Below, piece after piece: positions 37,631 to 51,816 of a stretch of DNA of 64,000 nucleotides. Under the pieces are notes generated by a model. It saw only the letters and a list, made by a program, of their open reading frames with translations. It made no database searches and was not told the origin of the DNA. A program made the position numbers and the translations under genes. How positions within the stretch are numbered: the first letter of the stretch is position 1; the number at the start of each line of letters is the position of its first letter. This DNA comes from Casuarius casuarius (lineage: Eukaryota; Chordata; Aves; Casuariiformes; Casuariidae): the NCBI GenBank assembly GCA_003342895.1, contig PTFA01000417.1, positions 186,001-250,000 of the forward strand, in the 5' to 3' direction.

Positions 37631-40600
37631 AACTGCTGCTCGGCCTATTGAAAGAATTTGAGCTTCTTTATTCTCTGACATATATATTTTACCATGGTCA
37701 TTATATGTGGTTTGCAAAGGATACAAAGGAATTAAATGATGCCCTGGTTAAGACTGTCTCTAAAAGAGAAGGAGGAAAGGTCAGTAGCAGTTTCTGTGTT
37801 TGCACATGTGTATGTCTATTATTTGTCATATGATACCAACTTTTTTAAAAACGAAATTCATGCTTTAGAACTCTGTGACATCTTATCTTTCAAATAATAA
37901 CTTTTTAAAAATTCAGCATTTCCAAAGAAAGCTTAACATATGTCTTGAGCTCATCCTGAAGCCTTAAATAGCTAGGAGATATATGTTAAAAATCACATGT
38001 AATTGAAGGGAATTATTTTTAATGTTCAGGAATTTCTTTTCCTTTTTAAAACTGAAATTTAACTATATTATTTAATTATGCAAAAAAAGGAGGCTCATGG
38101 TTTTAGGTTTTTTAAATATTGAAGAGTAATTCAAAACAGTACTGTGTTTGACGGTTTTGGAGAACACCACTTTTTACTTGAAAGTAACAAGTTTGATGTG
38201 AAGTTGTTTATATATTTATTTTTGCTTATTGTAAGCTATCCTATACAATAAATGGTACTGGTTAAATCTTTGTGGAAGTTAAGTATTTCTTTCCTCAATC
38301 TATTCCAAATAATGCTATCAAGAGATGAGGAAGTATACAAATTCATAGATATATAGTTATGTAAGATAAGAATAATGTTCTGGAAACAGCTCCCAGAACT
38401 GTTGTTTTAAACATGAACTGATATTGGGGAGCATGTATTTAACTTACTTAGAAAGAAGAAAAGAAAAAAACTAAATATTTAAAAGGTTCTTTCCAACTAA
38501 GTCCATCAGTGTTGGCAGTTATACTCATTTTACCTTTCTTTTTCTGGAATCATTTTTGATATCAGCTACAAGTGATGGCATGCATCACTAGTAAATATCA
38601 TAGCACATGTCTAGCTTTTAATTTTATTTACAAAATCTTCAAATGTATATTTTGAAAAATAAACTGTAACTCTTTATGCTGATTTGTATATCTTGAGCCT
38701 CTAAAAGAAGAGATTTATTCCATCTATTTAGGATGCTGCCTCATGTTTAAACCTGAGATTCTTTATATCTGTTCTTCACTGTGCATGAGCTAGAGTAAAT
38801 CAGCAATAGATTTCCTTTCAAAAATTAGACATCAACTGCTACCTCATGGTCAATGTTTACTGTTCAAAATGTGCTGGGAACATAAACTAAGTAACCCTTA
38901 TGCTGCACTTGGAAAGTATAAAAAGGAGAAGAAAAAAAAAAGCGCTTCATTTAAATCACTGCAGTTAGTTACACTGAAGTAAATCCTTGTAAGCGTATCA
39001 ATCCCAAGTATCTGAGACGTTTGTCTTCAATGGAGTTTCAATCTGCATTTCCTGGCAGAATTAGTAGCTTGCATTTTTTTTTTTTTTTTTTTTTTTTTTG
39101 CTAGGGTTGAGGAATTTTTGAGAGAGCAGAAGAAAAAGTCTACAATAGTAACTGCATTTCAAATTACTCAACATTACACTGAGATAACTATATTTTTTTC
39201 AGACACCAGGCTACCATGCGATGTAAAAAAGCAGGTAAGACTCATCCTGTCTTGCAGTGAGGTTTAGAGTACTTCAGAGAGAATGACACTTCTGAAAGCT
39301 CAGTTTCATGTGCTTCAAAACACCTCTGGAGCGTAGGCCCTTCCAGCGGTGTCCCCGTTAGGTGGCCACACTAGGGATCACACAAGGCATCAGCAGGCTG
39401 CCCAGCAGCTCTCTTCATCCCAGCGGAAGGACTCCAGAAACCAGTTGCTTGAACTTTAAAAAATGCACCTGTGAGACTGAAAGGTTTCTTCATGTTCCTC
39501 ATTCCTCAAAGTTTCCAAAGTCACAGATTTGAATGAGGATATTTCTCATTTCAGCTGCTTAGCAGATAATCAGGCATACTATTTCTTATGTAACACCTTG
39601 GTTATTATTCCTATAGCACACCTAGGAAAGATCAGGTATAGAGGATTTTAATAGCCATATTTTCAAAGTTCATATGGGTTTCATCAGTCTGAATTTTAAT
39701 TATGTTTGAGACTGCTTTTGAATGTATAAATCTGAACCAACGAGCTCCTATATTTTGAAAATTAGGTCCTAACAATTTTTAAGTCACTCAGAGCAAGTGT
39801 GGAGGGTAGAATCATCTGAAACCTTTCTTCATTCCTCCTGAGTTCACTAAGAAACTGACATGAATTAATTTAAATTCTCCCTTTATGAAGGTTTTGATCT
39901 TTTCTTAGGTGTCAAGGCACACACTTCATCAAAAGAGCTCACCTACCCTTAGGTTTGGATTTCAGCATTATTCTCAAGTCTTTCTACTCCTGCCCTCAAG
40001 CTGAAATGTAAAGAGAGGTATGCAGAAAGACCCTGATAAGAATAGTGAAATTGTATTTACATAAACAGTTTGAAAAAACACACAAGTAACGTCTCAGTTA
40101 CTACAAACTGGATTTATTAGTTGTATATATTTTTATATCAGCCTATTATTGGCTACTGCCACCATGCTTTACACAAAGTGTTATTTAAACAGTACTTTCT
40201 TCAGGATAGTGATCTGTCATATTCAATATTGTAAAACACCACATTTAATTATTCTGTGCCAAAGGCATCATAAATGGGGAGATAATATAAGGAACAGTAC
40301 TACTGATTAAGTAGGAGAATACTATAAATAGTAATTTCTTTATTATATAAATTGGGAGCCTTGTATATCAGAACTGCAGCAGCAAAATCTGCACAGGCTA
40401 GAGCAATCAAGTAGATAACACAAGTATTCTAATTCAAGTTACACTTCATCACTACAGATTCAAATATCTACACTGCCATCTACAAAAGTATGAGTTTACG
40501 TGATCCTGTATGATTTGAATTTAATTTCTCTCCATTTTCAATTTAATATAAAAGATACAGACTTGCATGGAAATATTTAGTATCTGGTGGGAAATTTACT

Positions 40601-41599
40601 TCTATTGAATAATTTGCAAAAATATTGGCATTTACAATAAATTCCACTCTAGAGAGGAAAAGAAAGCAGTAAAGAATACTAAAATACTTTCTACTGGGTA
40701 TCACAAAATTCATTAGCATTATAGATTTGCATACTGTGCTAAAAAGAAGTCCGATTTCTTGCAAAATTCCAGTAATACAGATTTGTGTCATGGTAGGGTA
40801 TACTGATATTTTTAATTCTGTGAATTTTCATATACTTCACTGATTCCAAGGGTCTGATCATGATACTTAACATGGGAAGAGCTACACTACTTCAAATGAA
40901 AGAGAACCAGGACTTGAATGTCTTGAAGTCTTTGGGACTATCCACACACCTAACAGACTTCAGAATCAATGCTCTACTTAATTTTGTATATAGGTTAGCT
41001 ATAAGTATTAGGTTTCCCCACTGGCACTACCTCCATCAATTCTGATAGGAATCAGTGGAATATATTATTTACTGGAAGTTAGCTGGGGGAAAGGGGCTTG
41101 TATATAAATGTAGGAATGCATGAAAATTTATCTGCTTGACAAACTGAAGTCTGGATCAAAATATTTGTAACATTCTGAAATATTTTCTGCTGCTGGGATG
41201 GAGATTTTCTGTCATTTTTTTCTTTGTTTTTAATTTCTTTCTCCACTTCCCATTTGTAACAAATGGATAAGTGGATATGCTACAGAAAGGTCTGGTCCGC
41301 TTTGTTCAATTATATGCTAACATAAAATGAAGGAAAGTCCAACAAAATACCTATTTTTTTTCTCTGCCACAGGATTTAGCTCATTTTTGCAAAGTCATGG
41401 CATTTACATTATGTTTGACTATTTCCTGGATGTGAATCAAGTCTTCATTCATTTTGATGTGCTATCTTTCCTAGCAGGAAGCTATAGGAAGCTCAAACGA
41501 GGAGGTGGGACAGTTATTGTTATGGCATATAAAAGACTTTGTTCTCTCTGTTACCGGTATTATCTCTGTAGCATACAGTAAAGATTTACAAGATCCAAA
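37631..41599. other. AT-rich non-coding stretch; GC-richer patch near 39310-39450
   Basis: No gene recognised. The patch at 39310-39450 is GC-richer with a few CpG (GGAGCGTAGG, CCAGCGGTG, CAGCGGAAGG) and may be an old repeat that I cannot assign. The rest is ordinary AT-rich sequence. Confidence 0.55.
39074..39099. repeat. T26 homopolymer
   Basis: An uninterrupted T run between GCA and GCTAGG. It could be the reverse-strand poly-A tail of an unrecognised retrocopy, but no retrocopy body is visible beside it. Confidence 0.95.
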
Positions 41600-42100
41600 G
41601 TGACCTCTCCACTTACATCCTCCTTCCATCTTTTGGCCCTTGCTCCTGCCTGTGACTCCATTTCTTCCCACTTCAACAGTCATGACTTCCCGAGCCCTGC
41701 TGTCCCTTCTCCTCTTTCTTTTCCTAACAATATAAGCATACTCTCACAACCAGCTGCTTCTGAAAGTCAGCCCTTCTTTCCTCCTCTCTTTTCTTTGTCA
41801 CTTCTTCCCTTCATCAGTGAACTCCTTGAACTCATAGATTATAGCAATCGCCTCCACTTCCTTTCCTCTCAGTCCATCCTAGATCCTCTCCAATTTGACT
41901 TCTATTGTGCACCAAGGATATCTTAACATCAAGGCCTACAATGACCTCTCCATGTCAAGTCTCAGGGCCTTTGCTCCATACTTGAACTCTGCTGTTTTTA
42001 TCATTACTGATCATACACTCCTTTTCAAAATCATGCCTTGCCTTTGCAGCTCTGTCCTCTCTTCACCCTTTAACCGTTCTCACTTGAACATGTAACAGAT
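41600..42100 (+). mobile_element. Ancient LINE fragment with L2/L3-like reverse transcriptase signature
   Basis: A pyrimidine-rich block whose translation keeps the order of RT motifs found in L2, L3 and related non-LTR elements. In one frame it reads LLELIDYSNRLHFLSSQ then ILDPLQFDF (compare family wording of the type LDPxQxGFRPG). In the next frame it reads YNDLS, then NSAVFIITDHTLLFKI, which lines up with the family's DLSAAFDTVDHTLL. The change of frame near 41.9 kb and the missing catalytic aspartate show decay. Limits are approximate and the clade assignment is inference from remembered motif wording. It is not a functional gene. Confidence 0.55.
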
Positions 42101-45100
42101 GGGCCACACATGGGAAAGAACAGTAACAGCACCAGTTTTCTAAAGCTCTGTTAACAAAAAATGCAAATCTTCTTTGAAAAAGACCCTGTCATATTGTAAT
42201 GTGAATTTTCTAATGCAAGGGGCAATGGCCTGCTTCTCCACTGCCTCTGTAACTCTGTCATCTTGAGCAGATGTATATTCCGCTTCTATTTTCATATTAT
42301 ATGTTGAGTTGGGGAAGTGGGGTAAAGGCAGCCCAGAAGGATACTATTACCTTGTTCAGAGGTATTCCTTTTGTAGGTGTACAAATAGCCCTAAAGTGTC
42401 GCTGCATGAGAATACAGCAGGGTTGCGCTATTGGAGCCTTTCTAGCAGGCTTCTGAAGAAAGCAAAATTGAAGGTGCAGGAAAAATAAATCATTTCTTTG
42501 TAACTAAATGAACAACTTTAGTCCCCCCAAAATGAGTTCATTATATGGGCCCAGATGATCAGTGAAACTTAAGAGAAGCCTATAACTTTAGTATTTTCAT
42601 TTATTAACAATATCTCATTCCCACTACGTCTCATTCCTAACTTTAAACTCAGTGAGTATCACCATGATCTTCTATAAATATTTTGGTGTCTGTTGAGATA
42701 GTTCAAGTTCTTCGCGACTTTGAAAAATCACTAAGAGAATGTTAATATGAAATAAATGAAACATAGAAGATCTATGAACTCAGAAATAGTTTGGTTTTGA
42801 ATTTCCAGTTCAGCACCAAATATTTTTCATGGCATTACTTCAGAATTTCTTTGAGATTTTGAACATTATCAGGAAGCAGTTAGAAAGAGAATATGACACT
42901 TCAGAAAGATGAAAAAAAGGGTTTTCTAATTAGTATTACTTATAATCCAAGAAACTCATTTAGGTCTTTAGTTGAAGGAATACAGCCTAAGTTATATTCT
43001 ATATCCTGGAAGAAAAAAGTTGTTTACCCTTCTGAGCAAATTGGAATCATTCTAATTATTACATAGACACATTTAATCACTTTTATAAAAGTCCTGGAGA
43101 GAAACAAAACTAAGCTTCCAAAAGTGGGAGGGAGAAAATGAAAATAATGTTTTAAAAACTCTCAGTATTTATCAACAGATTCAACTTTTCACTTACAGAA
43201 TCACAGAGTGGCCTTATACTTGCATAAGCAAGATATTTGGCTTAAATAGTCTTTGAACCCTGATTTAGAGCATTAGGACTACATTATATACCATTAAATA
43301 AAATACCAAGAGAGGAAAGGAAGAGGGAATGGAGCAGCAGGGAAGAAGACAAATAAAAGAGAGCATCTGGTAAGATTGTTTTGGATGGTAAAAAAGTCTG
43401 ATTTTCAGTTCAAAACATTAAATGAGTATAGTGTACTGTGGGAAATACTGAAAATATTAGTGCATGTCTGGGTCTTTCTTATAGCCCTAATGACAATAAC
43501 ATGTGGGCCCAAGAGTACAAAATCTTGGAATAGCACAAAGCCAAATCCCTGCTGAGTCCTGTTTGTTACTGCCTAGTCCCTAGTTTTGCAAATATAAACA
43601 ATTACTCTTACTCATCTTGGTGGTTGTGTCAGCCTTCATTCCACTCTTCTTTGTCTATGTTTCCGTCCACAGCACTCCTCAAAATGTATTGTTTCCCTTC
43701 TTCTGTTCCCAGGAGCTGATCAACCTGTCATGCTTGCTGCACATGGGAATAAAAAACTGTATAATGAAACACCTGTTGGGGAAAAAAAATGCCAGTTGCA
43801 AAAAAAAAAAAAAAAAAAAAAAAAAGGAAAGCTGCTTTTGTGTCCTTGTGGAAATGTTGTCTCTGATGATCTGGCAAGGTACATTACTAAATCAGGAGGC
43901 ATAACATAACTGTAAAGCTGTAACAAGAGCTAGAAAGAGCTAAATGAAAACAGTTCTAGTTTTATTTGCTAGTTCAAAATGGGGTCATCATAACATTGGC
44001 AAAAATTAAAGAAGTAATCAAGACTGGTTCTCATAAAATGAGTACAACTTTCATAATATGGTTAAAAGTGGAGACATCATACCTATCAGGCTGTCACCTG
44101 TACATTGTTTTAATTGCACATTGCTGAAATTTAATAATATGGAAGAAACAGAAAGCACAAATTAAAAAATGGCCTTATATTTCAGTGTTCCAGAGTGTTA
44201 TGTACCCAGTCTTACAGTTTTTTTTTTCTTTCATTCCTCTTTGCTTCTGTTTGTATGAGTAGGTTTTGTTCACACTCTCCTCAGGCACTCTCTATGGGAA
44301 ATTCTGATTTATGTTGATATTAATAAGCTAAACAGTGCTAGGGACCTTTCTCTCACTCAGATGCCAAATGTCACAGCTTGGCCATATCTGCACAGTTAAA
44401 TGTATTACCTTTTGGATGGAATGGCTGCATTCAGCCTGCTCACTTCTGGTCTGTGCTATCTACTGAGAAATAATTTAGGAGAGTACCCATTGACCAGGAC
44501 TAAAATCATGCCAGGAACCACACTAACAGCTTAACCGTATGAACAGTTGTGTCGTACTGCCTGAAAACATCCTTTGCACTGTTTAACTTACCAGTATAGC
44601 TAAAACTGCACGATCATCATCTTTATTGCATTTACCTGACAAACAGAGAAACGCGTTTCAGTATTGATTCCCGTGCCTGGGGGATGCTTTGATGCTTTGG
44701 TGCAATGAAGGGCTGAAGCAGAGCCCCTCCTGCCTGCTGGACACTGAAGTTTGACTCTTTGTCAGTTCTCAATCATTGTCCCTTTTTTGTGTGTGTTTAT
44801 TTCTCATGGTGGTTGCAACCATCCCTGAATTTGGCAAAGCCTTGAGACAGATCTGCCATGGCTTTGTCCTTTAGCAAGGTCACAAAAGAAGACTAAAAAG
44901 CTCCTAAACAAAAGAAAATACAGGAGGAGGATTTATTTGAGTTATTTGAGGAGTTATTTCTCTTCCTAACCTCCACATCCTGGCTTCCAGACTGAGATGC
45001 AACCAACTTAATGTCCCACAGAGTTATGGTAACCTCTGCAAAGTATGTCCTGATTCTTAGGCATGCTCTTCGTCTCCAAGGTAAATCTTCGTATTTCTCC

Positions 45101-48100
45101 CTTCACACCACAGTGTGTGGCTCTTTTGCCTAACACACCTTGAAAACTCTTAAAGTTTCTCCCCAAGCCATGTTCTGAAATTCTCACTCCCAGAAAGTTT
45201 CACTTCATCTAATCCCTTTCTGAAAGAACCATGGCATTTAACTGAGGCTGCAGAAATAAAACAAATTCCTTGCCTCGTCTGCTAAATGCCTCATTTCCTT
45301 AATTCTGCAATGAAATAAAGCGAGGTGACAGAAATGTGGAACAGCTTATTACTGAACAGTGAGCTGGACTCCAAAATGGATTTTACGCAGAGAATCTCAG
45401 GAGAGAGGATCGCTGCTGGTACGACGGATGGGTACTGGCCTCTCTGATTCCCATGGCCCCAACACCTGAACACAAGACAGCAAGGCTATGTGGATTATCC
45501 ACCAAATCAGGTAGCCAGCAAGTCAGGGGTTTGTTAGGTGGCCAGAAAGTTCTTTACAAGGCAAAAAAAGCCCAAAACGCACTGGAGTATAGCCTTTGGT
45601 AATGGAGGGTAGTAAGAGGTAAGTGGAAATATGTAATCATTTTTCAACTTTCCCTTGCCTACCTGAGTCCCTGGGACGAAAGTTAGATGCATGGAGGTTT
45701 CATCTATAGATTTTACAGATGACAGTTTAAATAGTGGCATGCTTAACATTGATTGAATTAAGCAAGACTTTGTCAGTTCGTCACTATGCCACCTGTAACA
45801 TGTTCCTCAGATATTGATAAACCAGAGTACACACAGCTTTAGCTGCAGATATATGTATTCAGATGTATTCAGATACGGTACACAGATTTGAATATCTAAG
45901 ACTGAAAGTTTTCTGCTGCTGCTTTCACAATGGGATTTATTTATACTCATTTTCACCTAAAATATACCACACAAAGCTACATATATTTCCACATATATTT
46001 AATAAATGTTTACACATACATTTATTTCTCTTTTATATGTGTTAAAATTATATATTTAATATATCCAGTATATTTTGAGTCATTAACTTTTAATTCCCTT
46101 CTCAGAAAGTAGGAGAAATAAGAAAAGCAAAGGAGGCACAGTTGATAATAAAATAAACTAGATTATATTGTATCATGGAATTTAAAATAATTTCATTAAA
46201 ATGAATGACACTACGTTATATTTGGTTATCTTCGTTACGATACAGTTTCTGTTCATGTCATAGCTTTAACCTCATTAAATTGCCATGAGTAACCAGTTTT
46301 GTCTTCTAGGGGGGAAGGCATGATATATAAAAAATCCCAGACAGGTTTTGTTGTTTTAAAAGAAAAAACAATTCAGAGTCTTTGATTGCTGCATGGCATG
46401 CTAGATTCTGTGGTAGCTGGACTGTTAGTGAAATAGTGACAGTTTGAGATACAGAAAACAGGCTTACATGACATAGAAGTTTGCTTAAAATGATTACAAT
46501 TTTTATTAAAACATTTATTTAACTTCTGTGAAGTTAACTATTAGCATTTTTGATAAAGAACACCATTACAACAAATATTCTACTTCAATTTTCTCAGAAA
46601 GGGTGTGAATCTCTATTGCCTATTCTTACCCATAGCTGTGGTCCTCCAACAATTCCCCTTAATATCTAAATTAATTTTCTGATTGAAAAGCTCCTGCATA
46701 GAGCAATAACATTCATGCTACTCTTGTAGATTAGGCTGTAGATCAAGAATAACGAACACCTCTATATAGGAGAGCCCCTTCAAAAGCTCTCCTCTTTTTT
46801 CTTATTTAGAGCAGCATTCACTATGAAATTTCCATGCATTCCAATTCATTAAAGAACTAAAATTTTTAATCAATAATGTGAACTAAACCTAGAAAATGTC
46901 CAGTTAAAATCTCAGTCCTGCCAAAATACGTATCCATGCATGGCTTTGTTAATGCTTCTGGGAAAAGGTACTCCAGTGATTTCTCCCAGTACCTCCCCAG
47001 CCAGTTTTCACCAGTTGTTCATTAGATCTGTGACTTCTTCTACTTTACATGCCATTTCTTACAGCATGAGAGGCAATACATTCCCCAGGTAATTTTCTGT
47101 CTGAAGACATGTACTTCCTGGCAATTTTTCTGGGTTGTGGGTTACTGAGTATCTGACATCAGTGAAATATAGTACATGAGAAGACTCTGAATCAACCTGT
47201 CCTGACTCTTACTTTTAAAGAGGGAGAGGAAATGTGATTTACATTGGTAAATACCTTTTAATCATCTTGAGCTGTGCTGATGATATATTTTTTGCTACAA
47301 TCAAAGATGAAATGTATTAGATGTTAAAGCTAGTAAAGGAGTTATTTGGAAGATGAAGAAGCTGCGAAGGCGGGAAAAAAAGGATTATGCTGATTCAATT
47401 AATAAAAATAGACCACAAGATATCATTAGCTGTGACCGAATTATGTTAGCAGTAGATTTATTCAGCTTTTTGAATCACATAAATACAGAAAAACAGCTGC
47501 CACAAAGAAACTATTATGATCAGGTATAGATATACAGAAGAGTAGGTGTAGCCACAGGCGTGGTTTCAGCCTTTTTGAAGATGTGGAAAAAAATGCATGA
47601 AGGTTTGAACAAGAAGTTCAATAAGAAGTTATTTGTTCAGTATTTTTTTTTTTTTTTGTCATAGTAAGCTGTGATACAAACTACAGAAAATCAGTTATGC
47701 TCAGGGGAGGGAAAGAAATTAGTGAGATGAAATGCCAGTGAAGTATTTTGGTTATCATCTGAATAGAGAAAAAATCAAGTTAGAAATGTTAGTTTGAAAA
47801 ACAAATTCCTTTATTAGAAGTTAAGAGGCACTAAAACAAATAACAAAAATAAAGTATTTAAGGGAAAAAAATGGAACGGCATCACAGTGTCTAATGGTAA
47901 ATAAAACCTTTGTAGATCACATTTTGTCAAGTATTGAGAAATCATCTACTGTGTGGTGAAAGTTGATACCAGTTTCAGAAAACTCTTCTGTGATGTCACT
48001 AATAATAGGAATGAATAAATTGGCATTGCATACGCTTTTTTATCTTAATAAAATAGGGTCTATAAGTGGATTTCTTTGTGAATATATCAGTGGAATAAAT

Positions 48101-48469
48101 ATGCAGAAGTAAAAAGTTATTTAAGCTCATGATTTACAAAACCGAACTGACTAAGTTTAAATTTAGACTGGAAATTAAAACAAGGATTTTAACTACTAGA
48201 AAGCTGAGGCTATGCAACAGTTTCCCAAAAGGCACAGTGGACGTAAACTACTAATCTACTTTAGAATGTATGTCAACAAGGTTATGAATAGATAACATGG
48301 TACAGCTGACTATGATAGCAAGTAATTGATTCTAAGTAGCTTGGACTTTCTCTGTGTTTTTTGGTTTTGTTTTGCTTTGTTTTTTATAAATAGGTATTTT
48401 TCAATTTAAAAAGATCAGTTTTGTAAAACCTTTAAATTGTGTTGCTGTATAACACGGTAATTTATAGGC
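42101..48469. other. AT-rich non-coding stretch
   Basis: No gene recognised. It contains an A26 run (43800-43825) and a T15 run (about 47643-47657). A modestly GC-richer patch lies near 44640-44760. Open frames up to 95 codons cross low-complexity tracts or have no family resemblance. Confidence 0.6.
43800..43825. repeat. A26 homopolymer
   Basis: An uninterrupted A run followed by GGAAAGC. The Lys and Phe tracts it creates in open frames on either strand are artefacts. Confidence 0.95.
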
Positions 48470-48665
48470 ATTCACACCTTCACAGAGACAAACCCGGAAG
48501 AAAGCCCATTTCCATCCCACGCTTGACCAAGAAGGAGACCCAGACAACGTGTCTGGCATCACCCTAGGCAGAGGTGGGAACGGCGAGCATCCTGCTGCTG
48601 GCAGAGGAGGATCTCCCCAGCAGACACCCACCGGGAATCACCTTGGCTATGTTCCCAGTATGTTC
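48470..48665. repeat. GC-richer block, unassigned
   Basis: A sharply bounded GC-rich island with several CpG (AACCCGGAAG, AACGGCGAGC, ACCGGG) in AT-rich flanks. Two opposed open frames of 76 codons overlap it without recognisable domains. It may be a repeat fragment or small regulatory segment; I cannot identify it. Confidence 0.35.
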
Positions 48666-51600
48666 TTACTGACAAACTTTGAGATGGTTAGGGGGTGCTC
48701 TATTTGCTGGAGCTTTTGTTCTCCTGTAAAATGCCGCAATACAGTCCAGAGAGCTGCAAACAACAGAGATGATTTATAATCATTATTGCAATGATTATTG
48801 CTATAATATGTTATAAGAAAACCGAAGTGTGGCAGCTGATTTTTCCAATCATATTATTGGGGGGGGGGGGGGGATACTAATAAGGTAACTCAGTTTTAAA
48901 AGTGGGAAAAAAACTTTTAAAATACTTGTTATAGATCATATATCATAAAAATAATAGGCTTTATGTCTCCAAGTCAATAATCCCAGATAACCAGGGATTA
49001 AGTATTTCCCAATATTACTGTAATGGCTATGTAGAGCTGATTAGATCTTTACATTGAACTCCACATGCATGGCAATTACTATTTACACTGTTACAAAAAA
49101 GTATTCAGGGGAGAAATTTATGATAGAAAATCTTGCTGCTGTCTTGCTGTAAGGAGGGAAAAATATTTTGTCTGGTACAGAAATTATTTTCCCTGGATGC
49201 TCTTCATCTCCATCAACTTTCTTATGGTCATTTACAATGCTGGCCGCAAAAATTGCTCTCATCCTCCTGCTTGGAATTTAGACTGAGAAATTCCATAAGC
49301 AAGTTCTTCCTTTTGGAAGAACATACAAGCTGTAGTGTTACTTTTAATTAAGACAGGAAATTATTATTTTGTTAATAATGCAGAAGCTATGAAGCTCCTC
49401 TCAAAACAATCCAAAAGAATTACGCCAAACATTAAAATTTTTACAGAGAGGAACAGAAGTACAAGGCACCGCTGACAGTCCCAGGAACGAACGTGCAGGC
49501 ACACAAGGCACAAAAACATCAACTGCCTTCTAACTAAATTTTCATGTAAAGGGAATGCGATCGATGGGGATTACAGAGACTCTTGTGTTCAGATTACTTT
49601 TGATGCAAGATTCATCTATTATGAATTTTTATCCTTTTAAATTCTAGCTTTAATATTAACAACTCAGTAATGTTAATAATTCATTTAGAAGTATTAGTAT
49701 TAATTAAAATGTTATATGTTTAGAAGTTCAGCCATCTCTTTCTTCTTTAGCTTGTTCTGCTCTATCCAACCCTTTGTCTGAGGGCTGCAACTCTACCGCT
49801 TTTTCAAAACAAGAGTGTATGCTGGAAAACCTCCTACATCAAATCTTCTCTGTAAAATAATCCTCAAAACTGAGATGTTTTCTTATAAAAGTGCCTGTTT
49901 AGGCAGTTAGAAAGTGCACTATCCTACTTTCAGAGTTCTCTTCAGTATCTCAAAGCCTCTTCCAAAACATGTTTCCAGATTTTTTCCCCTAATTCCAATC
50001 AAATCTTATAAACCTAGGACTTAATCAAAACTCTTTGTTTATTTAAGAGTTTATTTTTCTCCTGTTCAAGCACGAGTTCCATATTCTCTTCAGATAATGT
50101 CTGTTTTCTTCTCTGGAGCTTACAAAGAAAAGGAGAAAAGAATTTATAGTGAATTACTTGGTAGCTGACTGCATAAATACAATACTCTGATTTTTTCTCA
50201 AGTGTGGCCTTCCATAAGAGTTCTCAAAGAATGTGTTCAGGCCAGGTGCCTAATATTTATTTCTTATATCATAAAACTGCATAAGTTAGTGATTTGGAAA
50301 ACAAAATAAGTTTTTTAAAGCATTTTAGTGTTTCATATTTTTTCATGTCAGTTGTGAGGTTGAAGTTTGCTAATTGGAATAATTACAACTTGGCCATAAT
50401 TAGTTTGCAGCTCTGCAGCCTACAATAAACATAAATAAAATGATATCATATATTTTGGAATGCATATTTAGCATCATATTTTATGCTAAGTATGTGATCT
50501 GGTCTTTAAAACTGGTGTTAACAAAATTTGGATCAAGCCTGAATTCCTCACCAAATCACTTACGAAGACAAGTAAGTTCTCACATCTAACAAGTAGCCCT
50601 AATTTATTTCAGATTCCTTTATTTCTTTTATTCACACTTCAGCTGAACTTATAAAGATAAAATGATCTGATTCACTTGTTATTTTGTAATTGTAAAGAAA
50701 GGGAAACTACATTTGTAAAGAACGTTTGTGAAAATTTGCAGTATGAATTTCTAAATAAATGAGATATATACCACTGTTTCCTGTTTCATTTAGTCCACCT
50801 GATTAAATGTCTCAGAAATCCTTAAAATAACATAAGTTTTAACTTATAACCTTGGAAGTCTGTAGCTTCCTGTGCCTTGGAACATGCAGTTTTCCCTTTT
50901 TCTTTTTGTACATACTGTGTTAAGTGATTAAATTAATCACAAGTACACACATTATATCAAGTATTTAAATTAAAAAGCCTCCATTATGGTTTATACAAAT
51001 TATATATATCTTCTTTAATTTGCTGTGCTGTTGGTGCTCTTTGCAAACAGAGCTGCTGAAATGAAAGAGGAGAAAAGAAGGAGTAAATTCCCATGTAGAG
51101 TAAACATTCACTGGTCCCTTATGATTAATGGAGAGATACTGGTTTAAAAAGCAGGACATATAACCACTTATATTCAGATCATTCAGAAATGACTTTCCAA
51201 AAATATGTTGAAAAATGATAATTTTCTATAGTTTTCATCTGGTGGGAAAATTATGTATGTATCACTTTTTTTCCCTGTTTTATCTTAGAATCTTCACTTG
51301 TTTTTGTTAGCCAGTTCTCCAACTCCATTATCAGTTTTCATTAAGGGGGAAAATAGAGTGATATATTTTTTCTCTTCTTAAAATATTCTAAAAGGTATTC
51401 AAACCTCTGTTACCCTACTCAAATAATACAATAAACTTCTGGAAGCAATAATTAATCTTTATAAATTTTAACTTAAAAATCCTCTACATTTGACCTGAAG
51501 ATTGGCATATGAAAAGCAAAAGGCTTCATAAACTACCAAAAAAAGATTTAAAGCCTGCTGGGTTCTGGGGAAAACATTTATGGTATGTAGTTAAACCATT

Positions 51601-51752
51601 TTAAAGACTCATGGCTGATAAATGACTCTGTGTGTATTCTTTTGGTTTTGTGTCTTACTGAGAGATTTCGTGACTGGCCTCAAGGTACTCATGTTTGGTT
51701 AAGTCCTCAATAAATCTGTAATAAAAAGTTTATATCTTGGACCTAGAGGGGG
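48666..51752. other. AT-rich non-coding stretch, with possible conserved segment at 50340-50500
   Basis: No gene recognised. The 50340-50500 segment contains TAATTAC and TAATTAG words and little simple repeat, so it is a candidate conserved element on appearance only. Confidence 0.5.
48859..48873. repeat. G15 homopolymer
   Basis: An uninterrupted G run followed by GATAC-type sequence (ATACTAATAAG after the last G), in AT-rich flanks. The other long G run, at 6.2 kb, is also followed by ATAC. Confidence 0.95.
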
Positions 51753-51783
51753 AAAGAAAAAAAAAAAAAAAAATAAAAAAAAT

Positions 51784-51816
<33 letters not shown>

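Noticed and set aside
39074..39099. T26 considered as the poly-A tail of a processed pseudogene on the minus strand
   Set aside because: No coding or UTR-like retrocopy is recognisable next to it and no flanking duplication was seen.
43196..43245. Sequence near ACAGAATCACAGAGTGG considered as a CR1 tail
   Set aside because: Only a short resemblance to the CR1 3' end, and no adjacent CR1 body on either strand.
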